Of a DNA stretch of 64,000 nucleotides, positions 1 to 9,736 are shown piece after piece. The position numbers and the translations under genes were made by a program. This DNA comes from Halosimplex amylolyticum (GTDB taxonomy: Archaea; Halobacteriota; Halobacteria; Halobacteriales; Haloarculaceae). A model generated the notes under the pieces. That model made no database searches. It had not been told where the DNA came from and saw only the letters and a program-made list of their open reading frames with translations. The stretch lies in the NCBI RefSeq assembly GCF_051414035.1, contig NZ_JBLKNW010000002.1, forward strand, positions 930,001 through 994,000, in the 5' to 3' direction. Positions within the stretch are counted from its first letter, which is position 1. Every line of letters begins with the position of its first letter.

Positions 1-58
1 CCCGGATGGTCGACATCGAGCCCGAGGAGTCGAGAACGAAGGTGACGTGGGTTTTCAT
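1..58 (-). CDS. von Willebrand factor A domain protein, N-terminal fragment
   Basis: Only the first 19 codons lie in the window; the gene runs off the left edge. The start is the ATG whose complement is at 56-58. The visible peptide begins MKTHVTFVLDSSGSMSTIR and holds the metal-ion-dependent adhesion site DxSGSMS directly after a hydrophobic strand, which is typical of the first beta strand of a vWA domain. Such proteins bind Mg2+ and usually mediate protein-protein contacts, often beside an AAA ATPase. It is transcribed divergently from the HEAR-repeat gene at 164. Too little is visible to assign a pathway. Confidence 0.72.
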   Translation of the reverse strand, partial: MKTHVTFVLDSSGSMSTIR

Positions 59-163
59 GGTCCACTCACCCAGGGTGCGGCCCCCTTATGAATGTGAAAA
101 TCACGGAGGTTAACCAGGCCGGTGTTCTAGGGGAATCGCCGATATCTCGAACAACGCCGAGCG

Positions 164-1162
164 TTGCAACGAGAGCGAGCACCTGACAGCGATATCGGTG
201 CCGGGCGAAGTAAGCGGGAACTGATCGCCGAGGCCATCGAAGACGTTGCTTCGGACCTCGGGCGAATGCCGAAGCGCAACGAGTTCCTCGAACGAGCAGA
301 CCGGGGCCCCGCTGACGTGACTGAGGCCTTCGACTCCTGGAATAGCGGCTTGGAAGCGGCGGGCACCAGTATCGAAGATGCTCTCTTAGCCGAACTCGAA
401 CGTGTCGTAGAAGCCGTCGAAGGCTATCCTACGTCTGGCGACATGGGTCGACAAGGTGCATACAACTCGGGGAAGTACTCGACATACTTTGGCTCGTGGG
501 CGGCTGCCGTAGACGCTGCCGATATCGATTCGGACGATTCGACAGGATATTCGAAGTCAACGGCCGAGGAGCCTCGAGCTAATGGCCCAGCGGAAGATGA
601 GACGGCGAGCCACGAGGACGTCCTGGACGACTATTTCACGCTCGCCGAGCTACCCAACGAGAGCCGGTTCCACGGCGAAACAGCAGTCTACGTAGCCGAA
701 TGCCACGCCCCGGACGAGAAAAAGGACGGCCGGTTTATCGTTCAGGACGTCACCGGGACGTCGGCGACGTTCGACATTTGGGCGAAACACGACTACGAGT
801 TCGACTGGACCGTCGGCGAGTGGTACGTTCTGTCGGAGGTGCGCTTCCAGAAGTGGGACAAGAACGGAGAGACGACCTTCAATCTATCGAGTTCACGGGA
901 CTTGACGGTCACACAGCTTGCTGCGGACGTGCCCGGGGTAACCAAGAGCGCAACTGGGACATCAGATGACGAATTGGTTGAGGAGAGCGAAGACGAGGCG
1001 GAAGCGGAAGAAGCAGGCGAGGATGCGCTGGAATCGAACGACGAAGCGGAAATAGACGAGAGCAACGATAAACCGTGGAGGGGGACAACGTGCTCGACGA
1101 GATCGTCTCCGAGTTCGATAACGAACTGCTGTGAAGTGGTTCCGAACTTCCCCAGATCGTAA
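164..1162 (+). CDS. HEAR-repeat and OB-like domain protein with disrupted 3' end
   Basis: The N-terminal third (about residues 15-120) holds two copies of the homing-endonuclease-associated repeat seen in many haloarchaeal proteins: a helix, a GRMP or GYPT turn, then a helix ending in FxSWxxxLxAAG. Residues about 155-255 read as a small beta-barrel of OB type (GRFIVQDVTGTSATFDIWA, then GEWYVLSEVRFQKW), suggesting nucleic-acid binding. A low-complexity acidic linker follows. No endonuclease motif is seen. The open frame begins with TTG at 164 and has no ATG before the first repeat, so the start is uncertain and the 5' end may be damaged. The last 30 residues are non-acidic and out of character, while another frame from 1075 to 1134 encodes VEGDNVLDEIVSEFDNELL, an acidic helix typical of the host. 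A frameshift near 1073-1078 is likely. Confidence 0.6.
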   Translation: MQRERAPDSDIGAGRSKRELIAEAIEDVASDLGRMPKRNEFLERADRGPADVTEAFDSWNSGLEAAGTSIEDALLAELERVVEAVEGYPTSGDMGRQGAYNSGKYSTYFGSWAAAVDAADIDSDDSTGYSKSTAEEPRANGPAEDETASHEDVLDDYFTLAELPNESRFHGETAVYVAECHAPDEKKDGRFIVQDVTGTSATFDIWAKHDYEFDWTVGEWYVLSEVRFQKWDKNGETTFNLSSSRDLTVTQLAADVPGVTKSATGTSDDELVEESEDEAEAEEAGEDALESNDEAEIDESNDKPWRGTTCSTRSSPSSITNCCEVVPNFPRS

Positions 1163-1334
1163 ACAGTGCGGATCATATCTTCAGACTTGAACTAGGCGAT
1201 ATATTCTCGACGGGTACCACCGAACGGAAAGAGCGGTGACGTTCACGCCATTGCTGAGATGGCAGACTCTCGCGGCGACACATTCGTTCGTGGTGATCGC
1301 TTCTACTGTGTATGAGACGCCCTTGGAACAGGCG

Positions 1335-4300
1335 TCAGGAATCGCCAATCTGCGCTTCGAGTTCCTGCTGGAGTTCCGACAGTTCGTTGCTGACAGACCG
1401 CTCTATACTCGCGCTTTCCGCAGGCATCGTATCCCGGTTGTCGGTGAACCGCTCTTCGAAGTAGGAGACGTCAAGCAGGGCGGTTGCGTTGCCTCCATCG
1501 TCGTCGGCCGCTGGATATGCCGGAACTTCGGCCAGTAGCCTGATGGCGTCGAGGACCGACGACGAATCGACGTCGACCGGGAAGACGGTGTTCGATTCCG
1601 GCGCCACCGGGAGTTGCTGGTTCGCGTCGACTAACTTCTGGTCTTCGGGGCGGGGGGCAGCCGTGTCTATCTGGAAGAACTCGGTGATCTGGTCCCCATT
1701 CCCGTTTTCCTCTCTGAGTGTGGAAATCGACGCCTCGTTGCGCTCTGCTTGTTGCGTTCCGAACTCGGTTACACCTGCTTCCAGTCCATCCCCGCCGAAG
1801 AGGACTGTCGTGAGTGCGTCCCGCCACAGTGGATGGACGGTATCCGGTAGTGCCCGATACACCGTGTAGAGTCCGTCGTAGTACTCCGCGAGGAGGGTCG
1901 CGTGGCTAGCCCCCTCGGCCGTATCGGCCGCTTCCTGAATCTGTGTTCTGAGATAGCCGAGGTGCCCCGTGAGGCTACTGGTGGCCGACTGGTACTCCGT
2001 GCGAACTGCCGGCGGGAGTGATAGTTCGCCACCGGTGGGATCGTCAATGCTCTCGTGAAGCCGACCCCTCGTCGCTGTCGCGGCCTCTTCGGCGATTTCG
2101 TACTTCGTTTCGGCCATCTCGATATCGCCCTCTGTCGCGGCGTCTAGTCCTTGTGCGACGGCGCGCTCGCCCGCACGGAGTTCCCTGTCGATCTGCATCG
2201 AGAGCGTCTCGATCCACTGGTCCCGGACCTTATCAATTTCCGCGTGCAGTTGCTCGATGCGGCGTTCGATTTCGTACTCCTCCGGAACCGAGGCGTCCTG
2301 TGCGTCCAGCTGGACGGTTTCGTAGGTGTCAATCGCCCGTTGGTACGCGTCGATAGCCGCGGTCTCTTCCCCGGCAGCGCGTTCTGCCTCGGCTTCGTCC
2401 ACTGTCGCTTCCGCGTTCGCGATGTCCTCGCTAACTTCGTGCTGGGCTATTTTGGTCCGCACCGTCTCTAGTTCCTCCCACAATTCCTCTACCGCCGATT
2501 CAGGCGCGTCGTCCGGAACGTTCTCGATACGGGCCGCAGCCGAGTCTACCTGTTCCTGTGCCTTCTCGACTGCGCCGGAACGGAACGCTTCCCGTACGTC
2601 TCCGGTTTCGTCGGCAGCCTCGTCTATCGCTTCCGCGATTTCTCGCTCCCGACAGCTATCGACGAGGGTCTGTACCTGCGAGTGATACCGGTCGGCCCGT
2701 TCAGCGAGGGATTCGCGAACTGGCTGTGAAAGGGAGTTGTCATCTGTGAGGTGATCGGCCGCTCGCAGGTGATTCCGGGCGACCTGAAGACGTTCTCGCG
2801 TGTCGTCGACGTCGTGCTGGAGATATCCCCGTGCCCGGTTCAGTTCGTGTTCCGTCTCGTTGAGGGCGGGCGTAACGATGGCATCGATCAGCGCTTCTCG
2901 TACCGACGCCGCCTCCTCATGGAAGGCGGTAAGGTCGTCTTCGAGTTCGTCCACGGTGACCGACGCGACTCGCTCTCGTGCGGCCTCGATGGTCGAGAAC
3001 ACGCCACGAAGCTCGGAGGCATCTATGGCGTCTCGTGCCGAACCCAGTAGCTCGTGGGCGTCGGCCAGTGACTGCTCTCCCTCCTTCACGGTTGCGCGGT
3101 GCTGGACCTCGACGATCGATTCACGGACGTCGTCGATGCGAGTGGTTAGCGTCTGTTTCTGTTCGGTGGTTTTGATCTCGTTCTCGACCGTTTCCTGAAT
3201 CAGTTCCAGCGCAGACCGGGCCTCTGAGAGGTGATCGACAGACACGGACAGATCGGTGTCCAGACTCTCCCTGGCACACTGGATCTCATCCTCGATGTCG
3301 TCGAGGTCGTTCGAGACAGCGATGGCCGTGATTTTGTCGTCGACTCGTGCGTGTTCACCTTCGACCGGTGCGATCTCTGACTGGTCTAGCACTGGTTCAG
3401 CCGATGCAATATGACTGCTCGCTTCCTGGAGTCTCGATTCGGCCGTCTCTAGCTGTCCAGTATCTACCAATTCGTCCGCCTCGGTGATCAGCCGCTGTGT
3501 CTCTTCGAGTTCCTGGTGGGCTTCCTGCACGGCAGCTTGATGCTCGACTGCACCGAGTGACTCCTGCAGTTCCTCGATACGAGTCGAGAGGGGTCGTGCC
3601 TGCTCCTCGGGAAGCGGTCGGTCCTCGAACGCCTCTTGCGCCGTGGTGAGGCCCTCACGTGCCTGAGAGAGCTGGTCGTGCGTAGTGTCGACATCGGTAT
3701 CGACGCTCTCCTGGGCGCGCTCTAGGCCCGCTTCGATATCGTCGAGTGTCTTGGAAATCGTTGCCACCGTGATAGAACCCTGTACCCGCTCTAGCTCCGA
3801 TTCGACTGTGGAAAACCGGGACTGGTCGATAGACGGTTCGACGGTCGAAAGTTGTTCCGCCGCACCTTCGAGCGTCGACTCCGCGGTCTCGAGGTGCCCC
3901 GCAGCCTTCTGTTCGTCTGCCTCGTCAATCAGTTTCTTTACCTCTTCGAACGTTTCTCGATGCCGCTGTTCTGTAATCGACGTTTCCAGCTTGCTTCGTT
4001 CTACGGCGAGTTCTTCGAGTCGGTCTTCGAACTCGGACCTGACGGCGGGCGGGAAGGTGGCCGATTCCAAAATTAATTTCACCTGGTCGACGTGCCCGGT
4101 CGCTGTTTCGAGATGCGTGGCTGCCGTATCGACGTCGGCTTCGAGTTTCGACCGGCCACGTTCGATAGACTCCTCAGCCCCCTCAATCGCCTCCTGACAC
4201 GGCGTGTACCACTGTGCGATGCTCTCGTACTGTTCGAGCTGGTCGACGAATGCAGTGACAGGGGCCTCGAACTGGTCGAAGGGAGCCTCCCATTTCGAGA

Positions 4301-5558
4301 GACGGTCGAGCGAGCGCTCCCGGACGCGTTCAGCTCTCTGCTCTGAGATACCGAACTCGTCCTCTGATGTTTCCGGGCGCATAAGTGCGAGAGAGAGCGG
4401 GTGCCTCGAATGTTCCATCGCCGTCCATGGAAGATCGCCGTCCGGTTCGAGAGCGTCGAGGTCGACAGTCACCCACTGGCTATCCGTGGTCGACTCCCGA
4501 AGTGTGGCCAGACGGTCCATCGGTCCGACGACTGATGAACGGAGATCCGTCAGTTGGTCGACGGCCTCAGCGGCCTCGTCGGGATCCATAGACGTGGGAT
4601 CTGGAAGGTCCTGTAATCCCGTCTCGAGGGTATCAACACTCTCTGCGACGAGGTCACGCCGGAGCTGCGCGGCCAGTTCGTTCCATTCCGTTCGATAGCT
4701 CTCGACGGTCGGCTCGTCGTCGACGAGTCCGGCCACGAACGTCGCGTCGTCTACGAGCGTCCGACTCGAGGACCGGATTGACGCTGCAGTCTTCCGTCCA
4801 ATCGTCGGTAGTTCGGCCAATGTCTCGGCCGAGGCATTAGCTAGTCGGACTGGGTCGGCGTACCCGGCGGCTGACAGTTTCTCTTCTCGCCGGGGTCCAA
4901 CCCCCTCGACTGCGGTCGCCATTGACGACTGCTGCAGTCCCTCGACGAACGCTGACTCGTCGTCGAGCAATTCGGCCAGGTCTGCGAGCTGTGAGACGGC
5001 GACTGCATAATTCCGAGCGCCAAGTGCGCTCTCAGCGTCGTCGAACTTTGTCTGGACCTGGTCACGATCGTACGCCGAATTCTCGTATTTGTCCAAGAGA
5101 TGAAGGTACGATTTCGAGACGACGTACTCCAACTGTATTCCGTCGTCGATTCCGCTCTTCTTTGCGCGTTTGCCCCAGTCGGCCGGCGACTCGCCCATCT
5201 CCGTCGAAGCGATTTCACCGAACTGCACTGCCCGTTCGAAAGTCTGTCTCGCGTTGACCAGCTCGCCACTTCGAATCGCCGTCCGTCCTTCACTGACTGC
5301 CTGGTTGGCACCGTGAGAGGATTTTTCGACCAGATCAGATTGTGCCGTACTGTGTCGTGACTTCGTCCATGCGACGCCGAGACCGGAAGCGAGAGTTAGC
5401 GCGACAAACAGCCCGCTTGCGATGACGTACCCAGTGGCGACGGCGATTACCGCAAGAACGAGGGATCCGACAGCTATCCACGTGAGATATCGGCCACGCC
5501 GAGCCTCGCGTTCTAGCCGTGCCTGAATCGGTTTTACGTCTTCAATGTCGTCAGTCAT
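1335..5558 (-). CDS. Membrane-anchored HhH/coiled-coil repeat protein with shared C-terminal module
   Basis: A 1407-residue protein. Residues about 22-63 form two closely spaced hydrophobic segments (a membrane hairpin), so the bulk is presumably cytoplasmic. Residues about 215-270 form a tandem helix-hairpin-helix (GVGPRREEKLSAAGY, then LPTIGRKTAASI), a non-specific DNA-binding or oligomerisation domain. Residues about 430-1200 are coiled coil with related units of about 140 residues (LDDIEAGLERAQESVDTDVD, LDDIEDEIQCARESLDTDLS, LNETEHELNRARGYLQHDVD). Residues about 1221-1348 match the C-terminal module of the proteins at 12922 and 40645 (FGTQQAERN, ITEF, FPVDVDS). It overlaps the upstream helicase by 8 nt, so the two are translationally coupled and probably work together. 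I know no characterised homologue. A tether or sensor for DNA handled by the helicase is an inference. Confidence 0.78.
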   Translation of the reverse strand: MTDDIEDVKPIQARLEREARRGRYLTWIAVGSLVLAVIAVATGYVIASGLFVALTLASGLGVAWTKSRHSTAQSDLVEKSSHGANQAVSEGRTAIRSGELVNARQTFERAVQFGEIASTEMGESPADWGKRAKKSGIDDGIQLEYVVSKSYLHLLDKYENSAYDRDQVQTKFDDAESALGARNYAVAVSQLADLAELLDDESAFVEGLQQSSMATAVEGVGPRREEKLSAAGYADPVRLANASAETLAELPTIGRKTAASIRSSSRTLVDDATFVAGLVDDEPTVESYRTEWNELAAQLRRDLVAESVDTLETGLQDLPDPTSMDPDEAAEAVDQLTDLRSSVVGPMDRLATLRESTTDSQWVTVDLDALEPDGDLPWTAMEHSRHPLSLALMRPETSEDEFGISEQRAERVRERSLDRLSKWEAPFDQFEAPVTAFVDQLEQYESIAQWYTPCQEAIEGAEESIERGRSKLEADVDTAATHLETATGHVDQVKLILESATFPPAVRSEFEDRLEELAVERSKLETSITEQRHRETFEEVKKLIDEADEQKAAGHLETAESTLEGAAEQLSTVEPSIDQSRFSTVESELERVQGSITVATISKTLDDIEAGLERAQESVDTDVDTTHDQLSQAREGLTTAQEAFEDRPLPEEQARPLSTRIEELQESLGAVEHQAAVQEAHQELEETQRLITEADELVDTGQLETAESRLQEASSHIASAEPVLDQSEIAPVEGEHARVDDKITAIAVSNDLDDIEDEIQCARESLDTDLSVSVDHLSEARSALELIQETVENEIKTTEQKQTLTTRIDDVRESIVEVQHRATVKEGEQSLADAHELLGSARDAIDASELRGVFSTIEAARERVASVTVDELEDDLTAFHEEAASVREALIDAIVTPALNETEHELNRARGYLQHDVDDTRERLQVARNHLRAADHLTDDNSLSQPVRESLAERADRYHSQVQTLVDSCREREIAEAIDEAADETGDVREAFRSGAVEKAQEQVDSAAARIENVPDDAPESAVEELWEELETVRTKIAQHEVSEDIANAEATVDEAEAERAAGEETAAIDAYQRAIDTYETVQLDAQDASVPEEYEIERRIEQLHAEIDKVRDQWIETLSMQIDRELRAGERAVAQGLDAATEGDIEMAETKYEIAEEAATATRGRLHESIDDPTGGELSLPPAVRTEYQSATSSLTGHLGYLRTQIQEAADTAEGASHATLLAEYYDGLYTVYRALPDTVHPLWRDALTTVLFGGDGLEAGVTEFGTQQAERNEASISTLREENGNGDQITEFFQIDTAAPRPEDQKLVDANQQLPVAPESNTVFPVDVDSSSVLDAIRLLAEVPAYPAADDDGGNATALLDVSYFEERFTDNRDTMPAESASIERSVSNELSELQQELEAQIGDS

Positions 5559-8220
5559 CTGCGGTTAGAATCTCCTCGCTACCGAGTGCACTCTGTGCCC
5601 GATTCACCACGTCGCCCACGCTCTCGTACTCCCGCGGTGTGACCGCTTCGAAGTACTCCTCGACGCAGTCGGCGATTGCTTGTCCGTCTTTCCCTCGGAG
5701 ACCCATCTTTACTAACAGCGCGGACTGGACGATCTCGGACGTCTTGTCCGAGACGAGAGAGTTACTCTCGTCGGTGGCTTCGGACTCCAGTATCCGAACG
5801 AGCGCGGGGTTGGCCCGGAGTCGAAGCCGGACTCGTTTCTCCGCACGGACCGGCACAGTCCACCGTCCACTTCGTTGGCTTGCTTCCCGGAGTGCGTCGT
5901 TCGCGAACTTGTCTAGCAGCTCGGACGAGTCGGCCAGTGCTGCCTGCAGGAGCTCACCGACCCAGCATTCGACCTCGACGGTCGTGGTCGCATAGGGTTC
6001 GTACTGCGTGGCCGGTTCGTCGAGCGCGAACGCCACGACTGGCTCTACCTCGGGCTCGGGTTTGTCGATCTCCAACGAGAGGAGCATCGACCTGTCAGTG
6101 GCCGAGCCCACGGCTGTCGTAAACTCCTGGAGCCGCTCCCAGGTGGCCTCGTCTTCCGGGGGGTCGTAGTGGTCGGGATACCGTGCTTCGATCGCTGTCG
6201 ACCCGGCTTGTTCGAGTTCTTCGACGACGGCGGCGACGTTCCCGGCGTCACTGTCGACGTCGAACGACGGTGGCGCTCGAAGCGACTGGCCCCACTCGAC
6301 CATCTGCGCAGCGGTTTCCAACAACTCGATCCCATCTTTTTCGGCGAGCCGCGCGTCGTCTTCCGTCGGCACGCCGACGACGTGATAGAACTCCGCGTGT
6401 TTATCGCCTGTCGGGTTGCGGAGCACCCGTCCCATCCGCTGAATGAGAGAACTGCTGAGCCTGCCACGTCCCCGGTTGATCGCGACCTCCGCCGTCTTGA
6501 TGTCGATACCCTCCCCCAGCGTCTTCCCGGAGCCGATCAGGGCGCCGGTGTCGTACTCTTCGTCGAACTCTTCGACGGTTTCCAGGAGGTCGTCCTGTTG
6601 CGACGACACCGTCAGTAACAGGTCTTCCTGTTCGTCGTCGAGTTTCATCGAGACCATCTTCCGGACGGACTCGATCTCGTCCAGAGACTCCAGCAGGACG
6701 ACACATTTCTTCTCGCGGACGTGATCGAGGACGAGCCGCGCGACGGTCTCCAAGTCCGGCGAGAGGTTGTACCGCGTCATCTGCCGTGATTTGATCGCCG
6801 AGGAAAAGACGCGGAACTCGTCGTCTTGCTCCTTCACACGCCGACCGAGCGTCGATTGGGAAAGCGACCGCGCTTCGCTCAGGGTGTCGAATCCTGTGTC
6901 GTCTCGTGGGTCGTCGAGTTCCTGGTTGATCTCCTCCAATCGTCTACCGTCCTGAAACCGCTCGAAGCCTTCTTCGCACTTCCTCGTCACGCTGGCTAGA
7001 TTCGCTTGGCCTTCGTAGGGCGTGTACGTCACGGTCCACGAACACGTCGGCACGATGCCAGCCTCCTGTCCGTCCCGGAGCGTGAACTGGAATATTTCGG
7101 GTATGTCTCGCCTTTCGAGGCTCCGGCGCTCGGTGTTCGTCAATGAGCCCGAGAGGGCCAGGACGTCGCCGTCGAAGTCGTCCAGCAACTGCCCGAAGCC
7201 CGACCCACCGACGTAGTGGTGCGTCTCGTCGAGGATGACGAGATCTGCATTCGGCACACCCCGTTGCTGGAGATGACTCGCGGTCACAAACTCGACGTCG
7301 CCCCAGTGGAACGAAGCCGTGCGTTCTGCAGTGACGTCTCGCTCTTCGGGGATGTTGAGATGTTTGTCGAACTCCCGCTGCCACTGTTCTAGGATGAGTT
7401 TGCGATGGGCAACCACGACGACGGTTGCCCGACCTTGCTCCTCGTCTCGGCTCTGCGCCAGGTCACGGTCCGTGGGGTGTAACTCGCCGAAGTGGTGGGC
7501 AATGGCCGCGATGCCACAGACCGTCTTCCCCGTCGCCGTCGCCATATTGAGGACGCCACGACAGTCGTTGTCCAGCCAGGCGTCTACGGCGGCTCGCTGG
7601 TGTTCCCACAGCGGCGTGGTCATCCGGGGAGACTCGAGTATCGAGAGAAGTGACGTTCCTTCCTTGGTGAGGTCGCTGACCGTGTCGATAAGTGCTTCCA
7701 GGTACGCCTCGTCCTGTGGCCGGCAGAACAGTTCAAGCATAAAATCGACGGTCGTTGCATCGTGGCCGATATCGAGCGTCTCGACGGTCTCGTGGTCGAT
7801 TTCACCGGTTTCGATCCGTTCGACGAGTGCCTTGTTCACTGCCGCCTGGACTGCCTGACCGAAGTCGGCGTACTGCACGTGAGAGGACTGTGAGAGTTCC
7901 TCTGCGAGCCGAGCGAACTCGAACGCGAGTTCCCCGATCGTATTGGCCTTCTCGTTGCCGATCGGCAGCGATGTGTCCCTCGACTCGATCCCAGCAGTCC
8001 GGTAGAGCCCCTCGCGGTAGAACCGACCCGTCTCGAACCCGAAATCACCCTTCGTGAGATCCGTCTCCCCGATACCGATCCCACTTAGTACTAGCCGGGC
8101 CGAATCGTCGATATATGCCGGCCACTGGGGTTCTGGCAGATCGGCCAACCAGTTCGCGGCGAATTTCTCTCCCGGCGTCTCGTTCCCGATCGCGAGTTTC
8201 CCAAGTTCACCAACTCTCAC
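5551..8220 (-). CDS. Superfamily 2 DEAD/DEAH-type DNA helicase
   Basis: An 889-residue SF2 ATPase. Walker A is MATATGKTV near residue 230, the DExH box is DETH near 331, motif III is LSGSLT, and the second RecA lobe carries GEGIDIK near 573 and the arginine finger QRMGRVLRN near 596. The first 200 residues have no known domain but are similar along their length to the helicase at 40645 (QWP near residue 33, then an EFA..L.EEL helix). Translation starts with GTG at 8218-8220; no in-frame ATG lies just upstream. It overlaps the coiled-coil gene downstream by 8 nt. Helicases of this form are common in restriction systems (Type I/III HsdR-like, Dnd and Dpd associated). No nuclease motif is visible, so another subunit would have to cut. 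Confidence 0.85.
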   Translation of the reverse strand: MRVGELGKLAIGNETPGEKFAANWLADLPEPQWPAYIDDSARLVLSGIGIGETDLTKGDFGFETGRFYREGLYRTAGIESRDTSLPIGNEKANTIGELAFEFARLAEELSQSSHVQYADFGQAVQAAVNKALVERIETGEIDHETVETLDIGHDATTVDFMLELFCRPQDEAYLEALIDTVSDLTKEGTSLLSILESPRMTTPLWEHQRAAVDAWLDNDCRGVLNMATATGKTVCGIAAIAHHFGELHPTDRDLAQSRDEEQGRATVVVVAHRKLILEQWQREFDKHLNIPEERDVTAERTASFHWGDVEFVTASHLQQRGVPNADLVILDETHHYVGGSGFGQLLDDFDGDVLALSGSLTNTERRSLERRDIPEIFQFTLRDGQEAGIVPTCSWTVTYTPYEGQANLASVTRKCEEGFERFQDGRRLEEINQELDDPRDDTGFDTLSEARSLSQSTLGRRVKEQDDEFRVFSSAIKSRQMTRYNLSPDLETVARLVLDHVREKKCVVLLESLDEIESVRKMVSMKLDDEQEDLLLTVSSQQDDLLETVEEFDEEYDTGALIGSGKTLGEGIDIKTAEVAINRGRGRLSSSLIQRMGRVLRNPTGDKHAEFYHVVGVPTEDDARLAEKDGIELLETAAQMVEWGQSLRAPPSFDVDSDAGNVAAVVEELEQAGSTAIEARYPDHYDPPEDEATWERLQEFTTAVGSATDRSMLLSLEIDKPEPEVEPVVAFALDEPATQYEPYATTTVEVECWVGELLQAALADSSELLDKFANDALREASQRSGRWTVPVRAEKRVRLRLRANPALVRILESEATDESNSLVSDKTSEIVQSALLVKMGLRGKDGQAIADCVEEYFEAVTPREYESVGDVVNRAQSALGSEEILTADD

Positions 8221-8488
8221 GGGGCATTCATCTCCGAAGTTGTTGGTGCCAAGATAGCAAGAGAATCACACATACTTGGATAAAAGGTTAGGGGCCAGGT
8301 TATTCTCCCTGATAACCGCGCAGTATTTCCGTGGGATCCACCTAGAGTCCCGTGATTCTCTACCAGTGGGACGGCATCCAACGAATGTCGGAATTTTCTC
8401 GTCCCTCGCCCTACTGGCAGTACCATTGCTCGGCCCGCCCACCGTAAGCTCCTGCTCGAAGATAGGAGACGAAGTGGCTTCGACCATC

Positions 8489-9424
8489 CTATTCGTCGTC
8501 GAGGTACGTTTGCACCGTCTGCCAGTGTCGCGAGAGCGTGACGACGCTCACGTACGCGACGTCGGCCAGATCTGACTGGGTCACCTCGACGTCGTGTCCC
8601 TGTGCGACACCGTACAGAATCGCCGCGGCGATTCCCGTCGGGCTCTGGCCGACGTGGGCGCCGTCTTCGATCACGGCGTCGGCGAGGTTGGACGCTCGCT
8701 GGCGGACCGCCGTCGGGAGCGAGGTTTCGGATGCAAATCGCGCGATGAAGGCACTCGGGAGCGGCGGTGCGACCTGGCGGTCGTATTCGCGGACGAGTTT
8801 GCTCACGGCGCTCCTGATATCATCGAGCGAGACCGGAGAGGCGTCGGCGATCTGTTTCAGCGGGAACGGGTTGTAGTCCTCTCGCGCCGTCACGTGGACG
8901 CAGGCTGCGGCCATGGCCTCGATGGAGTGGCCGACGAGTAGGCTGTCGTCGGCGACCCGGCGGAACAGGTAGGCTGCCTGGTCTACGAGAGAGTCACTCG
9001 CTTCGAGCGACGTCGCAAGCGCCCGGAGTTCACGGAGCCCGTGGCGGAGTGTTTCGTTGGCGTGGTCGAGGCGGTTGTTGAACCGGGCCCAGAACCCGGC
9101 GCCTGCACCACTACCATCGCCGATCTTGGTGCCGACGCTCACCCGGGAGACGGACGCGGCCGGGCCAGTACGGCGGTCCTCCTGGGGCTTCCAGCCAGGT
9201 TCGCTGAATTCGATCTCGGCCCCGGTGTGGACAGCGCCACACGCTTCACAGTACCACTCGCTCGCGGCACTCCGAGTGAACGACTGCGCACCACATTCGG
9301 TGCACGCGGCCGTGGTATCGAAGTCGTTCGCCGACGACTCCTCGCTGTCGACGACCGTCGGCTCGTCGGTCGAGGTGCGTTCGGATGCGACACGCCACGC
9401 TACGGACTGTTGGCCTGAGGACAT
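8489..9424 (-). CDS. Transcription initiation factor IIB family protein (TFB paralogue)
   Basis: TFB recruits RNA polymerase to TBP-bound promoters. An N-terminal zinc ribbon is present (CTECGA, then WYCEACGA, about residues 38-60), followed by a GDGSG linker like the TFB B-finger region and two cyclin-like repeats to the end. I place the start at ATG 9424 (MSSGQQSVAW, 311 residues), because the open frame upstream back to a TTG at 9556 encodes a basic, serine-rich stretch unlike haloarchaeal protein, and 311 residues is the family norm. Haloarchaea carry many TFB copies with partly specialised promoters. The linker and N-terminus are short and diverged, so this looks like an accessory paralogue. 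It stands alone between two unrelated transcription units. Confidence 0.9.
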   Translation of the reverse strand: MSSGQQSVAWRVASERTSTDEPTVVDSEESSANDFDTTAACTECGAQSFTRSAASEWYCEACGAVHTGAEIEFSEPGWKPQEDRRTGPAASVSRVSVGTKIGDGSGAGAGFWARFNNRLDHANETLRHGLRELRALATSLEASDSLVDQAAYLFRRVADDSLLVGHSIEAMAAACVHVTAREDYNPFPLKQIADASPVSLDDIRSAVSKLVREYDRQVAPPLPSAFIARFASETSLPTAVRQRASNLADAVIEDGAHVGQSPTGIAAAILYGVAQGHDVEVTQSDLADVAYVSVVTLSRHWQTVQTYLDDE

Positions 9425-9736
9425 GGATTGGGAAAACCGTGCGTCGCGCAGCTGCTCGGACGAGTTCGACAGCGCTGTCCGAGACCTATCGGTACTGGAC
9501 AGCGGCTGGTGAGCGGCCACGCGAACGCGAGTTAGTTTTGATGACGATGCCAACAATCCGGGCCAGCGGTTTCCCGCCGGGTCGTAGCTACCAGATCTAT
9601 ATCATGGTTCCATCTTAGCTGTTCCGGTGATGCACCCAGCGAGCATGGTCGATTACGGCGTTCACGCGTCCAGAGAGATAGCTCTACTTAAATCGATAAC
9701 TCGACTGGGTGGCCCCACGCTACGGCTGGGCCCCGG
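9425..9736. other. Intergenic region upstream of the TFB gene
   Basis: No supported gene. Two AT-rich boxes on the minus strand could serve the TFB gene: GATATAGAT (complement of about 9592-9601) and GATTTAAGTAG (complement of about 9685-9696). Either would give an mRNA leader of more than 100 nt, which is unusual for this organism. The predicted frames here are basic or overlap each other. Confidence 0.4.

Noticed and set aside
8217..8487. Two short overlapping minus-strand frames before the helicase gene.
   Set aside because: Both lack haloarchaeal composition and overlap each other; the region is better read as leader and promoter.
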